64,000 nucleotides of DNA from Parvularcula bermudensis HTCC2503 (GTDB lineage: Bacteria > Pseudomonadota > Alphaproteobacteria > Caulobacterales > Parvularculaceae). Shown here piece after piece: positions 16,872 through 25,791 of this stretch (the first letter of the stretch is position 1; every line of letters begins with the position of its first letter). Below the pieces are notes generated by a model that was given only the letters and a program-made list of their open reading frames with translations, made no database searches and was not told the origin of the DNA. The stretch lies in the NCBI RefSeq assembly GCF_000152825.2, contig NC_014414.1, positions 682,001-746,000 on the forward strand, in the 5' to 3' direction. Position numbers and translations under genes: made by a program.

Positions 16872-17456
16872 ATGCTGTCCCCATCCCTTATCATCGGCGC
16901 GGTGGCCCTGTCCCTGGGAGCCGCCGGAGATCCCCCGACCACCGATCTCGATGCCTTCCTTGAGGGCGGGCGGCACGGCGTGAAACCCTCGGCCGGCTAT
17001 AGTACAGGGCGTCCCGCCGAGGGCGGGGACAGGCGCCATCAGACCGTCCGCCGGGTCACCTGCGCAGCGGCCGGCGCCTATCGGGAGTGCCCCGCGCCCG
17101 GACATATCAGCCAGATCCGCCTTGATGGCGGCCCCTGCCGTCTCGGTCTCGACTGGGGCGTCGGACGGCGCATGGTGTGGGTCGATCGTCATTGCCGCGC
17201 GCGGTTCACGGTCACCGGCGGCCAATCCTGGGCGCCATCGCCCCCCCCGCCGCCCCAGGACTTATCCTCAGTAAGTTGCAGTAGTGAGGACTGGCGCTAT
17301 CGCGAATGCGCCATCCCCACCGCCTTTTCCGACATCAGGGTGCAGACGAGATGGTCCGATGCCCCCTGTCGGCGAAATCGCGAATGGGGCCTCACCAAGG
17401 GAGGGATCTGGGTCGACAATGGCTGCCGGGCGCGGTTCAGCTATCGCCAGCTCTAG
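16872..17456 (+). CDS. Secreted protein with two DUF3011 repeats
   Basis: 194 residues. Signal peptide MLSPSLIIGAVALSLGAAG, then two Cys-rich repeats of about 55 residues (near 58-115 and 134-192). Each follows the DUF3011 pattern: C-x-(D/A)-YRECP or WRYRECA, I..QIRLDGGPC or IRVQTRWSDAPC, a WG, then VWVD..CRARF or IWVDNGCRARF. The paired cysteines suggest disulfides in the periplasm. A proline run separates the repeats. AAAGGAG precedes the start by 6 bases. Function of DUF3011 is unknown; the family assignment is from pattern memory. Confidence 0.75.
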   Translation: MLSPSLIIGAVALSLGAAGDPPTTDLDAFLEGGRHGVKPSAGYSTGRPAEGGDRRHQTVRRVTCAAAGAYRECPAPGHISQIRLDGGPCRLGLDWGVGRRMVWVDRHCRARFTVTGGQSWAPSPPPPPQDLSSVSCSSEDWRYRECAIPTAFSDIRVQTRWSDAPCRRNREWGLTKGGIWVDNGCRARFSYRQL

Positions 17457-17505
17457 ACCGCACGCACCGCTTTGCAGCGCCAGGACGACAGGCTAGAGCC
17501 GGGGG

Positions 17506-19329
17506 GTGACCGACGACCTTTCCCCGCCCCCGACCTCTCCAGGCTATCGCGTCCTGGCGCGCAAATATCGCCCCCAGAGCTTCGATGACCTTCTTGGGCA
17601 TGAGGCCATGGTCAGAACGCTGCGCAACGCCTTTGCCGCCGACCGGATTGCCCATGCTTTCATCCTCACCGGGGTCCGGGGGGTGGGCAAGACCACGACG
17701 GCAAGAATCATCGCCAGAGCCCTTAATTACGAAACCGAAACGATCGATCGCCCCACCGTCGATATGCCTGTTGAGGGTCGGCATTGTCGGGCCATCGCCG
17801 AAAGCCGTCACCCGGATGTCTATGAGATGGACGCCGCCTCCCGCACCGGGGTCGGCGACATTCGGGAACTGATCGAAGGCGTCCGATACGCGCCGATCGA
17901 AGGACGCTACAAGGTCTACATCATCGACGAAGTCCATATGCTGTCGACCAATGCGTTCAACGCGCTGCTCAAGACCCTCGAAGAACCCCCGGCCCACGTC
18001 AAATTCATCTTTGCGACCACGGAGATCCGCAAGGTCCCGGTGACGGTCCTGTCCCGATGCCAGCGCTTCGACCTACGGCGCTTTGATATCACTTCGCTAT
18101 CAGCTCATTTGGCAGGCATTGCCGAGAAGGAAGAGGCGGCGATCAGCAAAGAAGCCCTCGACATGATCGCCCAGGCTGCTGAGGGGTCGGTGAGAGATGC
18201 GCTGTCCCTCTTGGACCAGGCCTTGGTCCAAAAGGCGGGGGAGGCGATTGGCGCCGCTGATATCCGCGACATGCTGGGCCTTGTGGACCGCACCCAGACC
18301 TGGGACCTTCTGGGGGCCGCAATGGCGGGCGATGCCAAGACTGCCCTTCGGCTGTTTCGGGAGCAATATGACGGCGGCGCCGATGCCGGGCAGGTCATGC
18401 GTGACCTTCTGTCCCTCACCCACCTGCTGACCAGGACCCTTGTGGCCGGGGACGAGGCCGCGGCCCACGGACAGGCGGGCGAGGCCGATACCGAGCGCGC
18501 GCAGGCCATGGCTCATGGGGTCCCGCTCCCCGCCCTGACCCGCTCCTGGTCCTTGCTCATGAAGGCCCTTGAGGAGGTGCAAAATGCGCCGGACGCCGCC
18601 GCAGCCGCGGAGATTGGCTTGATCCGCGTCGCCTATGCCGCCGGGCAACCGACGCCGGAGGAGGCGCTCAAGGCGCTCGGCCAGGCTGCTCCCCAGGCCG
18701 CCGCCCAAGCCGCGCCCCAGGCCGCGCCCCAGGCCGCGCCCCAGGCCGCGCCCCAGGCCGCACCATCGGCGGAGCGCGCCCCAACCGGCGCCGCGACGGG
18801 GCCCCAAGGCAGCTGGTCGCCCACGGGCGGGCAAGTGGCGGTCGCGGTGAACGCCGCCCCGGACGCGGGGCCCCATACCGCCCCAGACCCTGCTCAACCG
18901 TCGCCTGAACGTCCGGCACGCCCGATGCTCACCGCCCCTTCCCCCGCGCCGTCTCCGACAATCGAAACCCTCGATGATATCGCAGCGCTAGCGGGCGTTA
19001 AGCGCGATGCCCGCCTGCGCGAAGAAATAGAGACATGCCTGATCCCTGTGCATTTGGAGACCGGGCGTCTTGATGTGGCGGTGACGGAGGCCGCGCCGAA
19101 GGATCTCACTGGACGTCTTGGTCAGGCGCTCAAGGCATGGACCGGCCGGCCATGGATCGTGTCGATCGTCGCCGACCCTGGGGAGGTGCCGACCATCAGG
19201 GGGCGACGAAACCAGGCCATCAAGGCCAATCCAGTGGTGAATGCGGCCCTTTCCGCGTTTCCCAAGGCGCGTATCGCGGCGGTGCGGCCCCTGTCGTCGC
19301 CAACGGCGCCGGGGGAGGACAGCGCATGA
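17506..19329 (+). CDS. dnaX: DNA polymerase III subunit tau/gamma DnaX
   Basis: 607 residues from GTG 17506. ATPase of the clamp loader. AAA+ core: LARKYRPQSFDDLLGHE (12-28), Walker A GVRGVGKTTTA, Walker B IIDEVHMLS, ATTEIRKVPVTVLSRCQRF. The loop that binds zinc in other bacteria keeps one Cys (RHCRAIAESRHPDV), as I recall for alphaproteobacteria generally. Domain III runs to about 380; a Pro/Ala/Gln linker with 12-bp repeats follows (about 394-418), then a tau-type C-terminal domain from about 490. The DinB-like gene begins inside its stop (ATGA). Confidence 0.95.
   Translation: MTDDLSPPPTSPGYRVLARKYRPQSFDDLLGHEAMVRTLRNAFAADRIAHAFILTGVRGVGKTTTARIIARALNYETETIDRPTVDMPVEGRHCRAIAESRHPDVYEMDAASRTGVGDIRELIEGVRYAPIEGRYKVYIIDEVHMLSTNAFNALLKTLEEPPAHVKFIFATTEIRKVPVTVLSRCQRFDLRRFDITSLSAHLAGIAEKEEAAISKEALDMIAQAAEGSVRDALSLLDQALVQKAGEAIGAADIRDMLGLVDRTQTWDLLGAAMAGDAKTALRLFREQYDGGADAGQVMRDLLSLTHLLTRTLVAGDEAAAHGQAGEADTERAQAMAHGVPLPALTRSWSLLMKALEEVQNAPDAAAAAEIGLIRVAYAAGQPTPEEALKALGQAAPQAAAQAAPQAAPQAAPQAAPQAAPSAERAPTGAATGPQGSWSPTGGQVAVAVNAAPDAGPHTAPDPAQPSPERPARPMLTAPSPAPSPTIETLDDIAALAGVKRDARLREEIETCLIPVHLETGRLDVAVTEAAPKDLTGRLGQALKAWTGRPWIVSIVADPGEVPTIRGRRNQAIKANPVVNAALSAFPKARIAAVRPLSSPTAPGEDSA
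18685..18756 (+). repeat. Six-unit 12-bp in-frame tandem repeat in dnaX
   Basis: Units of GCCGCGCCCCAG; the last four (18709-18756) are identical and the first two are diverged. It encodes repeated Ala-Ala-Pro-Gln in the linker of DnaX. Period 12 keeps the frame on expansion or loss. Confidence 0.9.
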
Positions 19330-19841
19330 TCACCCCTTCCTATGCCCGGATGATGGCGGCCTATACACGCTGGCAAAACCAAAGCCTGATGATCGCCGCC
19401 GACACCCTCAGCGATGGGGACAGGGCCGCGGATCAAGGGGCCTTCTTCGGCTCCATCGACGCCACCTTCGCCCATCTCCTCTGGGGTGATAGCATATGGC
19501 TATCGAGGTTCGGGGCGGCCCCCGCGCCGCAGGCGACCTCGATCGCGGACGGCACAGCACCCCTGCCCTGGGGGGCGTTTTGCGCGCGACGCCGGGATGT
19601 CGACGCGCTCATCATCCGGTGGGCGGAAAGCCTCGACCCCCAAGACCTCGAAGGGGACCTCAGCTGGTTTTCCGGCGCCACGGGACGGCAAATGTCCCGG
19701 CCCCGCCGACAGCTTATCGTCCATTTTTTCAATCACGGGACCCATCACCGCGGACAGATCCACGCCATGCTGACACGGCTTGGCACCACGCCTTGGGATA
19801 CCGACCTACCGTTCATGCCCGAAACGGCGCCTCACCTCTGA
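19326..19841 (+). CDS. DinB/YfiT-like metal-binding four-helix protein
   Basis: 171 residues from ATG 19326, overlapping the dnaX stop. DinB fold: YARMMAAYTRWQNQSL at the start (first helix), FGSIDATFAHLLWGDSIWLSR with the first metal His, and HFFNHGTHHRGQIHAMLTRLG with the two C-terminal His ligands. Members bind Zn or Ni; some are bacillithiol or mycothiol-dependent transferases, most are uncharacterised. It is placed between dnaX and ybaB, a position not part of the usual dnaX-ybaB-recR order, and is clearly co-translated with dnaX. Confidence 0.85.
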   Translation: MITPSYARMMAAYTRWQNQSLMIAADTLSDGDRAADQGAFFGSIDATFAHLLWGDSIWLSRFGAAPAPQATSIADGTAPLPWGAFCARRRDVDALIIRWAESLDPQDLEGDLSWFSGATGRQMSRPRRQLIVHFFNHGTHHRGQIHAMLTRLGTTPWDTDLPFMPETAPHL

Positions 19842-19854
19842 CAGGAGACCGACC

Positions 19855-20181
19855 ATGATGAAGAATTTCAGCGACATGATGAAACAGGCGGCGGGCCTGC
19901 AAAAGAAGATGGAAGAGATCCAGACGCAAATGGCGGGACTTGAGGCCAGCGGCAGCGCCGGGGCGGGGTTGGTCAGCGTCACCCTCAACGGCAAAGGCTA
20001 TGCGTCGAAAGTGTCGATCGATCCCAAACTCTTTGCCGAAGACGAAAAAGAAGTCCTGGAAGACTTGGTCACCGCCGCCATCAATGATGCAAAGGCAAAA
20101 CTCGAAGAGAAATCCGCCGAGCAGATGAAATCGCTCACCGAAGGCTTCCCCCTGCCGCCCGGCATGAAGCTGCCATTCTAA
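19855..20181 (+). CDS. ybaB: Nucleoid-associated protein YbaB/EbfC
   Basis: 108 residues from ATG 19855 with CAGGAGA 7 bases upstream; a longer in-frame reading lies inside the previous gene. Typical features: FSDMMKQAAGLQKKMEEIQ (coiled helix), GLVSVTLNGKGYASKVSIDP (the beta-sheet with conserved VTVNG-like core) and LEDLVTAAINDAKAKLEEKS. The dimer binds DNA. It follows dnaX and the DinB-like gene on one strand, 13 bases from the latter, and ends convergently with priA. Confidence 0.95.
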   Translation: MMKNFSDMMKQAAGLQKKMEEIQTQMAGLEASGSAGAGLVSVTLNGKGYASKVSIDPKLFAEDEKEVLEDLVTAAINDAKAKLEEKSAEQMKSLTEGFPLPPGMKLPF

Positions 20182-20211
20182 AATTTCCTCTTATGACGGG
20201 GATAGCGCCGT

Positions 20212-22428
20212 TCAAGTGAAGCTATAGGGGTCGATATCAACGGTCCGTCGAATGCCGCTCGGCAATTTGATCGGCCCCAGCCAGCTTTTCAGCACAGCCT
20301 GGATCGAGACCCGCCGACCGGTTTTGACTAAGAACCGCTGCCGATAGATGCCTTTCAACCGATAGAGGGGGGCGGGCGCCGGGCCCCAGATCTCGACCCC
20401 CTCGGCATGGGGGACGGCGAGGGCGAGGTCGTGGGCGAACCGCGTCAGCCGCGCTTCATTATCGCCGGACAGGATCACCGCGGCGAGCCGACCAAAGGGA
20501 GGAAAGCCAAGTTGGGCCCGACCCTCCAGTTCCGCCTCGGTGAAGCCCTCCCGATCCCCCGCCGCCAGGGCACAGATCACCGGGCTCTCCGGTTGGTAGC
20601 TCTGCAGTAGGACCCGCCCTGGCCGCTCTGCCCGGCCTGCCCGGCCGGAAACCTGGGCCAGGGTCTGGTAGGTTCGCTCGGCCGCCCGCAGATCCCCCCC
20701 CGCCAGACCAAGATCGGCATCGACCGCCACGACGAGGGTCAATCCCGGGAAATTGTGCCCCTTGGCCGCCGCCTGGGTGGCCACCAGGATGTCAATCTCG
20801 CCTGCGGTCATCCGCTCTAAGGTTTGTCGCATCGCGCCGGGCGCGGTCATGGTGTCGGAGGAAAGGATGGCCAGGCGGGCGTCCGGCCAGCGGGCCGCCG
20901 CCTCCTCGGCGATGCGCTCCACGCCGGGACCGCAGGGGGTCAGACTGTCGGGCGCCCCGCAATGGGGGCAATGGTCCGGCTTTGGGATAGAATAGCCCGT
21001 ATGGTGGCAGACAAGCCGCCCCGAATACCGATGCTCCACCAGCCAGGTATCGCTGCCGGGAGCCGTCATCCGTTCCCCGCAAGTTCGGCAGAGGGTGACA
21101 GGAGCGTATCCGCGCCGGTTCAGATAGAGCAACACCTGCTCCCCCGCCGCGAGGCAAGTCGTCACCGCGTCGATGGCGATCGGGGAGAGCCACTGGCCCC
21201 GCTCGGGCGGATCGGCGCGCATATCGACGATGGCCGTTTCCGGCAATCGCGCAGGGCCGTACCGCACCGCAAGGGCTACCCGGTCATACCGGCCCTCCTC
21301 CACATTGGCGAGGGTTTCGAGGGACGGGGTGGCGGAGACGAGGAGGACGGGAAACCCATCCTGCGCCGCCCGGGCCACCGCCATGTCCCGCGCCTGATAG
21401 AGGACCCCGTCATGCTGTTTGTAAGCAGGCTCATGTTCCTCGTCGACGACGATCAAGGCGAGGCGGCGAAACGGCAGAAACAGCGCGGAGCGCGCCCCGA
21501 CAACCACCTTTGCCGAGCCGTCGGCCACCCCGCGCCACACACGCCGGCGGGTGCCTTGGGACAAATCGGAATGCCAATGCGCCGGGGCCGTGCCGAAGCG
21601 GCGATGGATCCGTTCGAGAAAAGGCAGGGTCAGGCCGATCTCGGGCAGAAGGATGCAAATTTGGGCGTCGGGGTCTTTCTTGAGCGCCGCCGCCGCCGCC
21701 TCCAGATAAACCTCGGTTTTCCCCGAGCCTGTCACCCCGTCGAGGAGGAAGGCGCGATAGCCTCCGGCATGGACCGCCGCCGAAAGACTCTCGGCAGCCG
21801 CGGCCTGATGCTCCGACAGCGCCCGCCCGGGAAGGTGGGGGTCGGGTCGACCGAACGGGGCATCCCGCGCAACCTCCTCTGGGATCAGCCCCTCCGCCGC
21901 GGCGAGCCCTTTCAACACCCCCGGTGTCACATCGGCGTCCTTGGCGAGGTCGGCCGCCACCAATGGCCCCCCGCCCTGACGGCGCAAGATCTCGATGACC
22001 CGCGCCCTTGCCTCTGTCATGCGCAAGCCCGGCGGAACGGGGTCGGGCAGGCGATAGGCCAAGCGAGCCTTGGGGGGCGTCAATTGCTGACCGGCGCGCA
22101 TCACCAATCGCAGGACCGTTCCGCGGGGGGATAAGGTGTACCCCGCGACCCAATCGACAAAGCGCCGGGTCGCCTCGGCCAGGGGGGGCGTGTCGTATTG
22201 AGCCGTAATGGGCTTGAGCTTGTCGTCGGCGACCTCTCCTGCCGGATCGAGCGCCCAGACAACGCCGGCGACCTGGCGAGGGCCGAGAGGAACACGGACG
22301 AACGCCCCCGGCACGAGGCGCATGCCCGCCGGCACGGTGTAGTCATAGCCATCTCCCACCGGCAGCGGCAGCAGGACACGGACGCGGCGTTTCGGTGAGC
22401 TGGTGGGGAAGAGCGAGGCATCGGCCAT
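20212..22428 (-). CDS. priA: Primosomal replication protein PriA (helicase)
   Basis: 738 residues. Restarts collapsed replication forks. N-terminal 3'-DNA-binding domain (RVLLPLPVGDGYDYTVPAGM), winged helix, then helicase motifs: DGVTGSGKTEVYL (Walker A, near 230), LLPEIGLT, VVDEEHEPAYKQ (DEEH), LVSATPSLET, YLNRRGYAP, ATQAAAKGHNFPGL, QVSGRAGRAERPG. The zinc region keeps CRTCG and CPHCG plus one Cys in CHHTG, but the inner pair normally reading CPxC is APGS and the second Cys of CHxCG is Thr. The first zinc site seems intact, the second lost. Divergent from the phosphatase gene. Confidence 0.95.
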   Translation of the reverse strand: MADASLFPTSSPKRRVRVLLPLPVGDGYDYTVPAGMRLVPGAFVRVPLGPRQVAGVVWALDPAGEVADDKLKPITAQYDTPPLAEATRRFVDWVAGYTLSPRGTVLRLVMRAGQQLTPPKARLAYRLPDPVPPGLRMTEARARVIEILRRQGGGPLVAADLAKDADVTPGVLKGLAAAEGLIPEEVARDAPFGRPDPHLPGRALSEHQAAAAESLSAAVHAGGYRAFLLDGVTGSGKTEVYLEAAAAALKKDPDAQICILLPEIGLTLPFLERIHRRFGTAPAHWHSDLSQGTRRRVWRGVADGSAKVVVGARSALFLPFRRLALIVVDEEHEPAYKQHDGVLYQARDMAVARAAQDGFPVLLVSATPSLETLANVEEGRYDRVALAVRYGPARLPETAIVDMRADPPERGQWLSPIAIDAVTTCLAAGEQVLLYLNRRGYAPVTLCRTCGERMTAPGSDTWLVEHRYSGRLVCHHTGYSIPKPDHCPHCGAPDSLTPCGPGVERIAEEAAARWPDARLAILSSDTMTAPGAMRQTLERMTAGEIDILVATQAAAKGHNFPGLTLVVAVDADLGLAGGDLRAAERTYQTLAQVSGRAGRAERPGRVLLQSYQPESPVICALAAGDREGFTEAELEGRAQLGFPPFGRLAAVILSGDNEARLTRFAHDLALAVPHAEGVEIWGPAPAPLYRLKGIYRQRFLVKTGRRVSIQAVLKSWLGPIKLPSGIRRTVDIDPYSFT

Positions 22429-22521
22429 AGGCAGAGCGCCTTACCCCATGCGGCGGGGCGCGCGAAGACCGTCCCGGCTGTCAGCTTGCTCTCCGCTGCT
22501 GGGGCGACCAAAGTCTCACCG

Positions 22522-23004
22522 ATGGAGCGCCGCGCCCTTCTTTTTGTCTGTCTTGGCAACATTTGCCGCTCACCGGTGGCGGAGGCCGCGGCGCGTCAAT
22601 GGGCGCGGACCCATGGCCTGAACCTGGGCCTGAACCTGGGCCTGAACCTGGGCCTGAACCTGGCCGTAGGCAGCCGTGGGACCGGCCCCTGGCACCAGGG
22701 GCGCCCCGCCGATGCCGCGATGGGCCAGGCGGCGGCTGCCATCGGGCTTGATCTATCGGCCCACCGGGCGCGGCAACTCGACCTCGCCGATTTCTACGAA
22801 GTCGACCATATCCTGACGATGGATGGACGAAATTACGAAGACGTGCTGGACCTCGCACCCCCGAATAGGCGCGCACAGATCGCCCGCTTCGCCCCCTTCG
22901 ATATCCCTGACCCCTATGGCGGGACGGCGGACAGGTTCCATGAGGTGGCGACAATGATCGCCGCCCGGATGAATGACCTCTTGCCGGAGATCCTGGGTGA
23001 GTAA
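22522..23004 (+). CDS. Low-molecular-weight protein-tyrosine phosphatase with repeat insertion
   Basis: 160 residues from ATG 22522 (MERRALLFVCLGNICRSP). The P-loop C-L-G-N-I-C-R-S gives the catalytic Cys11 and Arg17, and DPYGG near residue 131 supplies the general acid. Between helix 1 and strand 2 the protein has four consecutive Gly-Leu-Asn-Leu units (about 32-47) coded by identical 12-bp repeats; typical members have one such stretch, so three look inserted. Substrates of such enzymes include exopolysaccharide tyrosine kinases and free phosphotyrosine. The epimerase gene starts 8 bases inside its end. Confidence 0.92.
   Translation: MERRALLFVCLGNICRSPVAEAAARQWARTHGLNLGLNLGLNLGLNLAVGSRGTGPWHQGRPADAAMGQAAAAIGLDLSAHRARQLDLADFYEVDHILTMDGRNYEDVLDLAPPNRRAQIARFAPFDIPDPYGGTADRFHEVATMIAARMNDLLPEILGE
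22615..22662 (+). repeat. Four perfect 12-bp in-frame tandem repeats in the phosphatase gene
   Basis: GGCCTGAACCTG is repeated four times without any mismatch, encoding Gly-Leu-Asn-Leu each time. Perfect identity including third codon positions implies recent expansion. Confidence 0.95.
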
Positions 23005-23872
23005 GGTACTTCTCCTTGGGGCGGGCTATTCAGCCCGGGTCTTCGCCGACCAAGCCCTCGCTGAGGGGTGGCTCGTTTCGGGAACGACAAGAGACACCCA
23101 TAAGGCAAAAGCCCTAAGCCAAGCCGGGATCGAGCCGTATCTGTGGGAGGCTGGCACGCCCCTCCCGCGCGCGGCGATATCAACGGCGGATCTGATCGTG
23201 GTGTCCATCTCGCCTCAGGGCGACGGGTGTCCAGCGGCGGCAGCCCTTGCCGAGGCGTGCCCCTCGCCGTCGACCCGCGTGATCTACCTCTCCTCTTCGG
23301 GGGTCTATGGCGACCATGGCGGCGCGTGGATCGACGAGACGACGCCCCCCAGCCCGAGCGGTGAGCGCGGTCGGCGGCGATTGGCGGCCGAGGCGGCCTG
23401 GCAGGATCTGGCGGCGGCGTTTGGGCTCGACCTTGTCCTCTGTCGTCTCGCGGGGATCTACGGCCCCGGCCGCAACGCGCTGAACAGCTTGATGACGGAC
23501 AGCCAGGGCGCAAAGTCAGGGCTGTCGCAACGGGTGATCAAGGAAGGGCAAGTCTTCAATCGGATCCATGTGGAGGATATTGCCCGTCTCCTCCTCGCCC
23601 TGGCCGAAGCCGAGACGTGGCCGGCAATCGTTAACGGCGCAGACGACCTTCCAAGCCCCCCGCAGGATGTAATCCTTTACGCGGCCGCCCTCCTCGGCAA
23701 GGAGCCGCCCCCCGCCGTCGCCTTCGAAGCCGCCGCCCTGTCACCGATGGCGCGAAGCTTCTATGTCGACAATAAACGCCTGAAAAATCAGAGACTTCAC
23801 ACTCTTTTGCCAACAGGCCTCAGATATCCTTCCTATCGCGAAGGATTACGCGCGCTCCTCAGTAAACCCTGA
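22997..23872 (+). CDS. NAD(P)-binding epimerase-like protein (YeeZ type)
   Basis: 291 residues from GTG 22997, which overlaps the phosphatase end by 8 bases; an ATG at 22973 would add residues with no family likeness. Extended-SDR features: VLLLGAGYSARVFADQAL (nucleotide loop, 4-21), VIYLSSSGVYGDHGGAWIDE, LCRLAGIYGPGRN and FNRIHVEDIARLL. The usual YxxxK is displaced: the region reads GRRRLAAEAAW, as in YeeZ-like atypical members that may not be catalytic. The product or substrate is unknown. A 140-base gap follows. Confidence 0.8.
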   Translation: MSKVLLLGAGYSARVFADQALAEGWLVSGTTRDTHKAKALSQAGIEPYLWEAGTPLPRAAISTADLIVVSISPQGDGCPAAAALAEACPSPSTRVIYLSSSGVYGDHGGAWIDETTPPSPSGERGRRRLAAEAAWQDLAAAFGLDLVLCRLAGIYGPGRNALNSLMTDSQGAKSGLSQRVIKEGQVFNRIHVEDIARLLLALAEAETWPAIVNGADDLPSPPQDVILYAAALLGKEPPPAVAFEAAALSPMARSFYVDNKRLKNQRLHTLLPTGLRYPSYREGLRALLSKP

Positions 23873-24012
23873 TTAATCGAACTCTGATAGGTCGATAAAA
23901 AAAGGATACTTCAGGAGGCGTCCCGATTGACCGTTCCGGTGACACTCATCCCCCCATTCAACGATGTCGGGAGCGCTCCCCCAGGGGCGCACACCTCATT
24001 GATGGCGTTCCT

Positions 24013-25791
24013 ATGACTTCGTTCTTTGCTGAGATAAGTTGGCGCATCATTGCCGAAAAGCGCATGCGTGAGCTGCCGACGCGTCTGTTCGTCATCACTG
24101 TTGGCGTCAGCGCCGTCAGTGCCACGGGCCGCCTAGATCACCTCCTCTGCGTCGCGATCTATCTCCTCATCCTGGGAAGCCAATTGACCGATGCCATTGT
24201 GTGGTATCGACTGTCTCGCTGCACGGAATCGGCCTTGCCCTGGCACTGCCGCTTCGGTGTGCTGAGCGCGTTTCAGGCCAGTATGTGTTACGGCCTCTTC
24301 CCGGTCTATGTCTGGATCAGTGACATCCCGGCCGGCCAGGCGATCGCCTACACGATGTTATCCGGGAATCTTCTGCATACAGCTCTTCACCAGAACACTC
24401 GTATACTTGTGATGATCTCCGCCGCGATCCCGCCCCTTGTCTATATGGCAGGTTTGCCGATCTATCAGATGGCAGTAGATCCCTCTTTCTATCTCCGCGA
24501 TTGCGCTGCCCTCCTGACGATTGAAATGTTGGTGATCCTTGCCCTGCTGAGCGGCGCGAAGGCGATCCGGACGGTCACGCAGCAGCGTGAGGAAGAACGG
24601 GCAGCGGCCGAACAGGCAAGTCGCGCCAAGAGCGTGTTCCTGGCCACGATGAGCCATGAAATCCGCACGCCCCTCAACGGTATTTTAGGCATGGCCGAGG
24701 CCCTGGCCGCGTCCGCCCTGCCTGAGGATAGCCGGTCGAAGGCCGAGACCATTCGCGATTCCGGTGCCCTCCTCCTTCAAATGCTGAACAACAGCCTCGA
24801 TTTGTCGAAGATCGAAGCCGGCAAGCTGGAGATCGACAAAGCGCCCTTCCGACTCGATCGCGCGATTGAGCGGGTCCATGCGCTTTTTGCCCAACAGGCG
24901 CGAAATGCCGGTCTGACCTTCACGACCGACATCGATCGCAGCCTGCCGATGCTGCGCGAGGGGGACGAACAACGCCTGACACAGATCCTCACCAACCTCA
25001 TCGGAAATGCCCTGAAATTCACCCAATCGGGGGGAGTCACCATCGGACTTCACCGCGGAAAAGGGGCAACCGACATTGTGCTGTCCGTCAAAGATACCGG
25101 GATCGGGATGAGTGACGAGCAGCAGGCAAAGATCTTCATGCCCTTCACCCAAGCCGAAGGCGCAACCACGACCCGACGGTTCGGCGGCACCGGTCTTGGT
25201 CTGTCGATCGTCAAAGCCCTGACGGCCCAAATGGGCGGCGAAGTGATCTTGAAATCGGTCGCTGGCGTCGGATCGGAATTCAGCGTCTGCTTGCCCCTGC
25301 CCGAAGCCGCGACGAAATCCCTCCCCGAGAGGCACATGAATGGCCGCAGGGATCTTGAGACCATTTCTGGGCTTCGTCTGTTGGTCATCGACGACAATCG
25401 CGTCAATCTGACCGTCATCGACGCCCTCCTCCGCCCCCTTGGCGCCCAGCTAACGACATGCCTAAGCGGCGAAGAGGGGGTGGCCCTAGCCACCAGCGCG
25501 GACGTGTTCGACGTCATCCTGGTGGATATCAGTATGGAGGGCATGGACGGTCCTGAAACACTCCGCGTTCTCCGAGAGCGCCTGGGTGGGGCCTGCCCGC
25601 CGGTCCTTGCCGTGTCGGCCCATGCCTTTTCGGACGACATTACCCGCTTCATCGCCCTTGGCTTCGAAGGCTATGTGACAAAGCCCGTTAATCGGGAGCG
25701 CCTGGTGAAGGCCATCGCCGATGCGCGGCTTTCTCATGCCGCAACGAGCGCCATGGAGACCCATTACCTAACGCCAAGTCACGCTATATAA
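24013..25791 (+). CDS. Membrane hybrid sensor histidine kinase
   Basis: 592 residues. Residues 20-190 hold about six hydrophobic spans ([92 protein letters not shown]), so the sensor is within the membrane. HisKA at [21 protein letters not shown] (His about 216), HATPase with [16 protein letters not shown] and GGTGLGLSI, then a receiver domain from about 452 ([11 protein letters not shown], phospho-Asp in VILVDIS, TKPVN lysine). Output partner is not in the window. An AT-rich inverted repeat spans its stop codon. Confidence 0.9.
   Translation: MTSFFAEISWRIIAEKRMRELPTRLFVITVGVSAVSATGRLDHLLCVAIYLLILGSQLTDAIVWYRLSRCTESALPWHCRFGVLSAFQASMCYGLFPVYVWISDIPAGQAIAYTMLSGNLLHTALHQNTRILVMISAAIPPLVYMAGLPIYQMAVDPSFYLRDCAALLTIEMLVILALLSGAKAIRTVTQQREEERAAAEQASRAKSVFLATMSHEIRTPLNGILGMAEALAASALPEDSRSKAETIRDSGALLLQMLNNSLDLSKIEAGKLEIDKAPFRLDRAIERVHALFAQQARNAGLTFTTDIDRSLPMLREGDEQRLTQILTNLIGNALKFTQSGGVTIGLHRGKGATDIVLSVKDTGIGMSDEQQAKIFMPFTQAEGATTTRRFGGTGLGLSIVKALTAQMGGEVILKSVAGVGSEFSVCLPLPEAATKSLPERHMNGRRDLETISGLRLLVIDDNRVNLTVIDALLRPLGAQLTTCLSGEEGVALATSADVFDVILVDISMEGMDGPETLRVLRERLGGACPPVLAVSAHAFSDDITRFIALGFEGYVTKPVNRERLVKAIADARLSHAATSAMETHYLTPSHAI

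Noticed and set aside
17700-17820. Loss of three zinc-ligand Cys in the DnaX clamp-loader domain
   Set aside because: The stretch RHCRAIAESRHPDV agrees with DnaX from alphaproteobacteria as I remember them, so it is a class trait and not peculiar to this organism.
18600-18800. Programmed frameshift in dnaX near the repeat
   Set aside because: No A-rich slippery heptamer or following stop-proximal hairpin of the E. coli kind is present; the tract is Ala/Pro/Gln coding with G/C-rich codons.
20824-22134. 436-codon plus-strand frame over priA
   Set aside because: Arg/His-rich antisense product with no domain; priA is certain on the other strand.
22615-22662. Tandem repeats as a CRISPR array
   Set aside because: Units are contiguous with no spacers and lie in frame inside a coding gene.
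23969-23980. GGGAGCGCTCCC palindrome before the hybrid kinase
   Set aside because: Perfect but short and GC-only; expected by chance in this composition.
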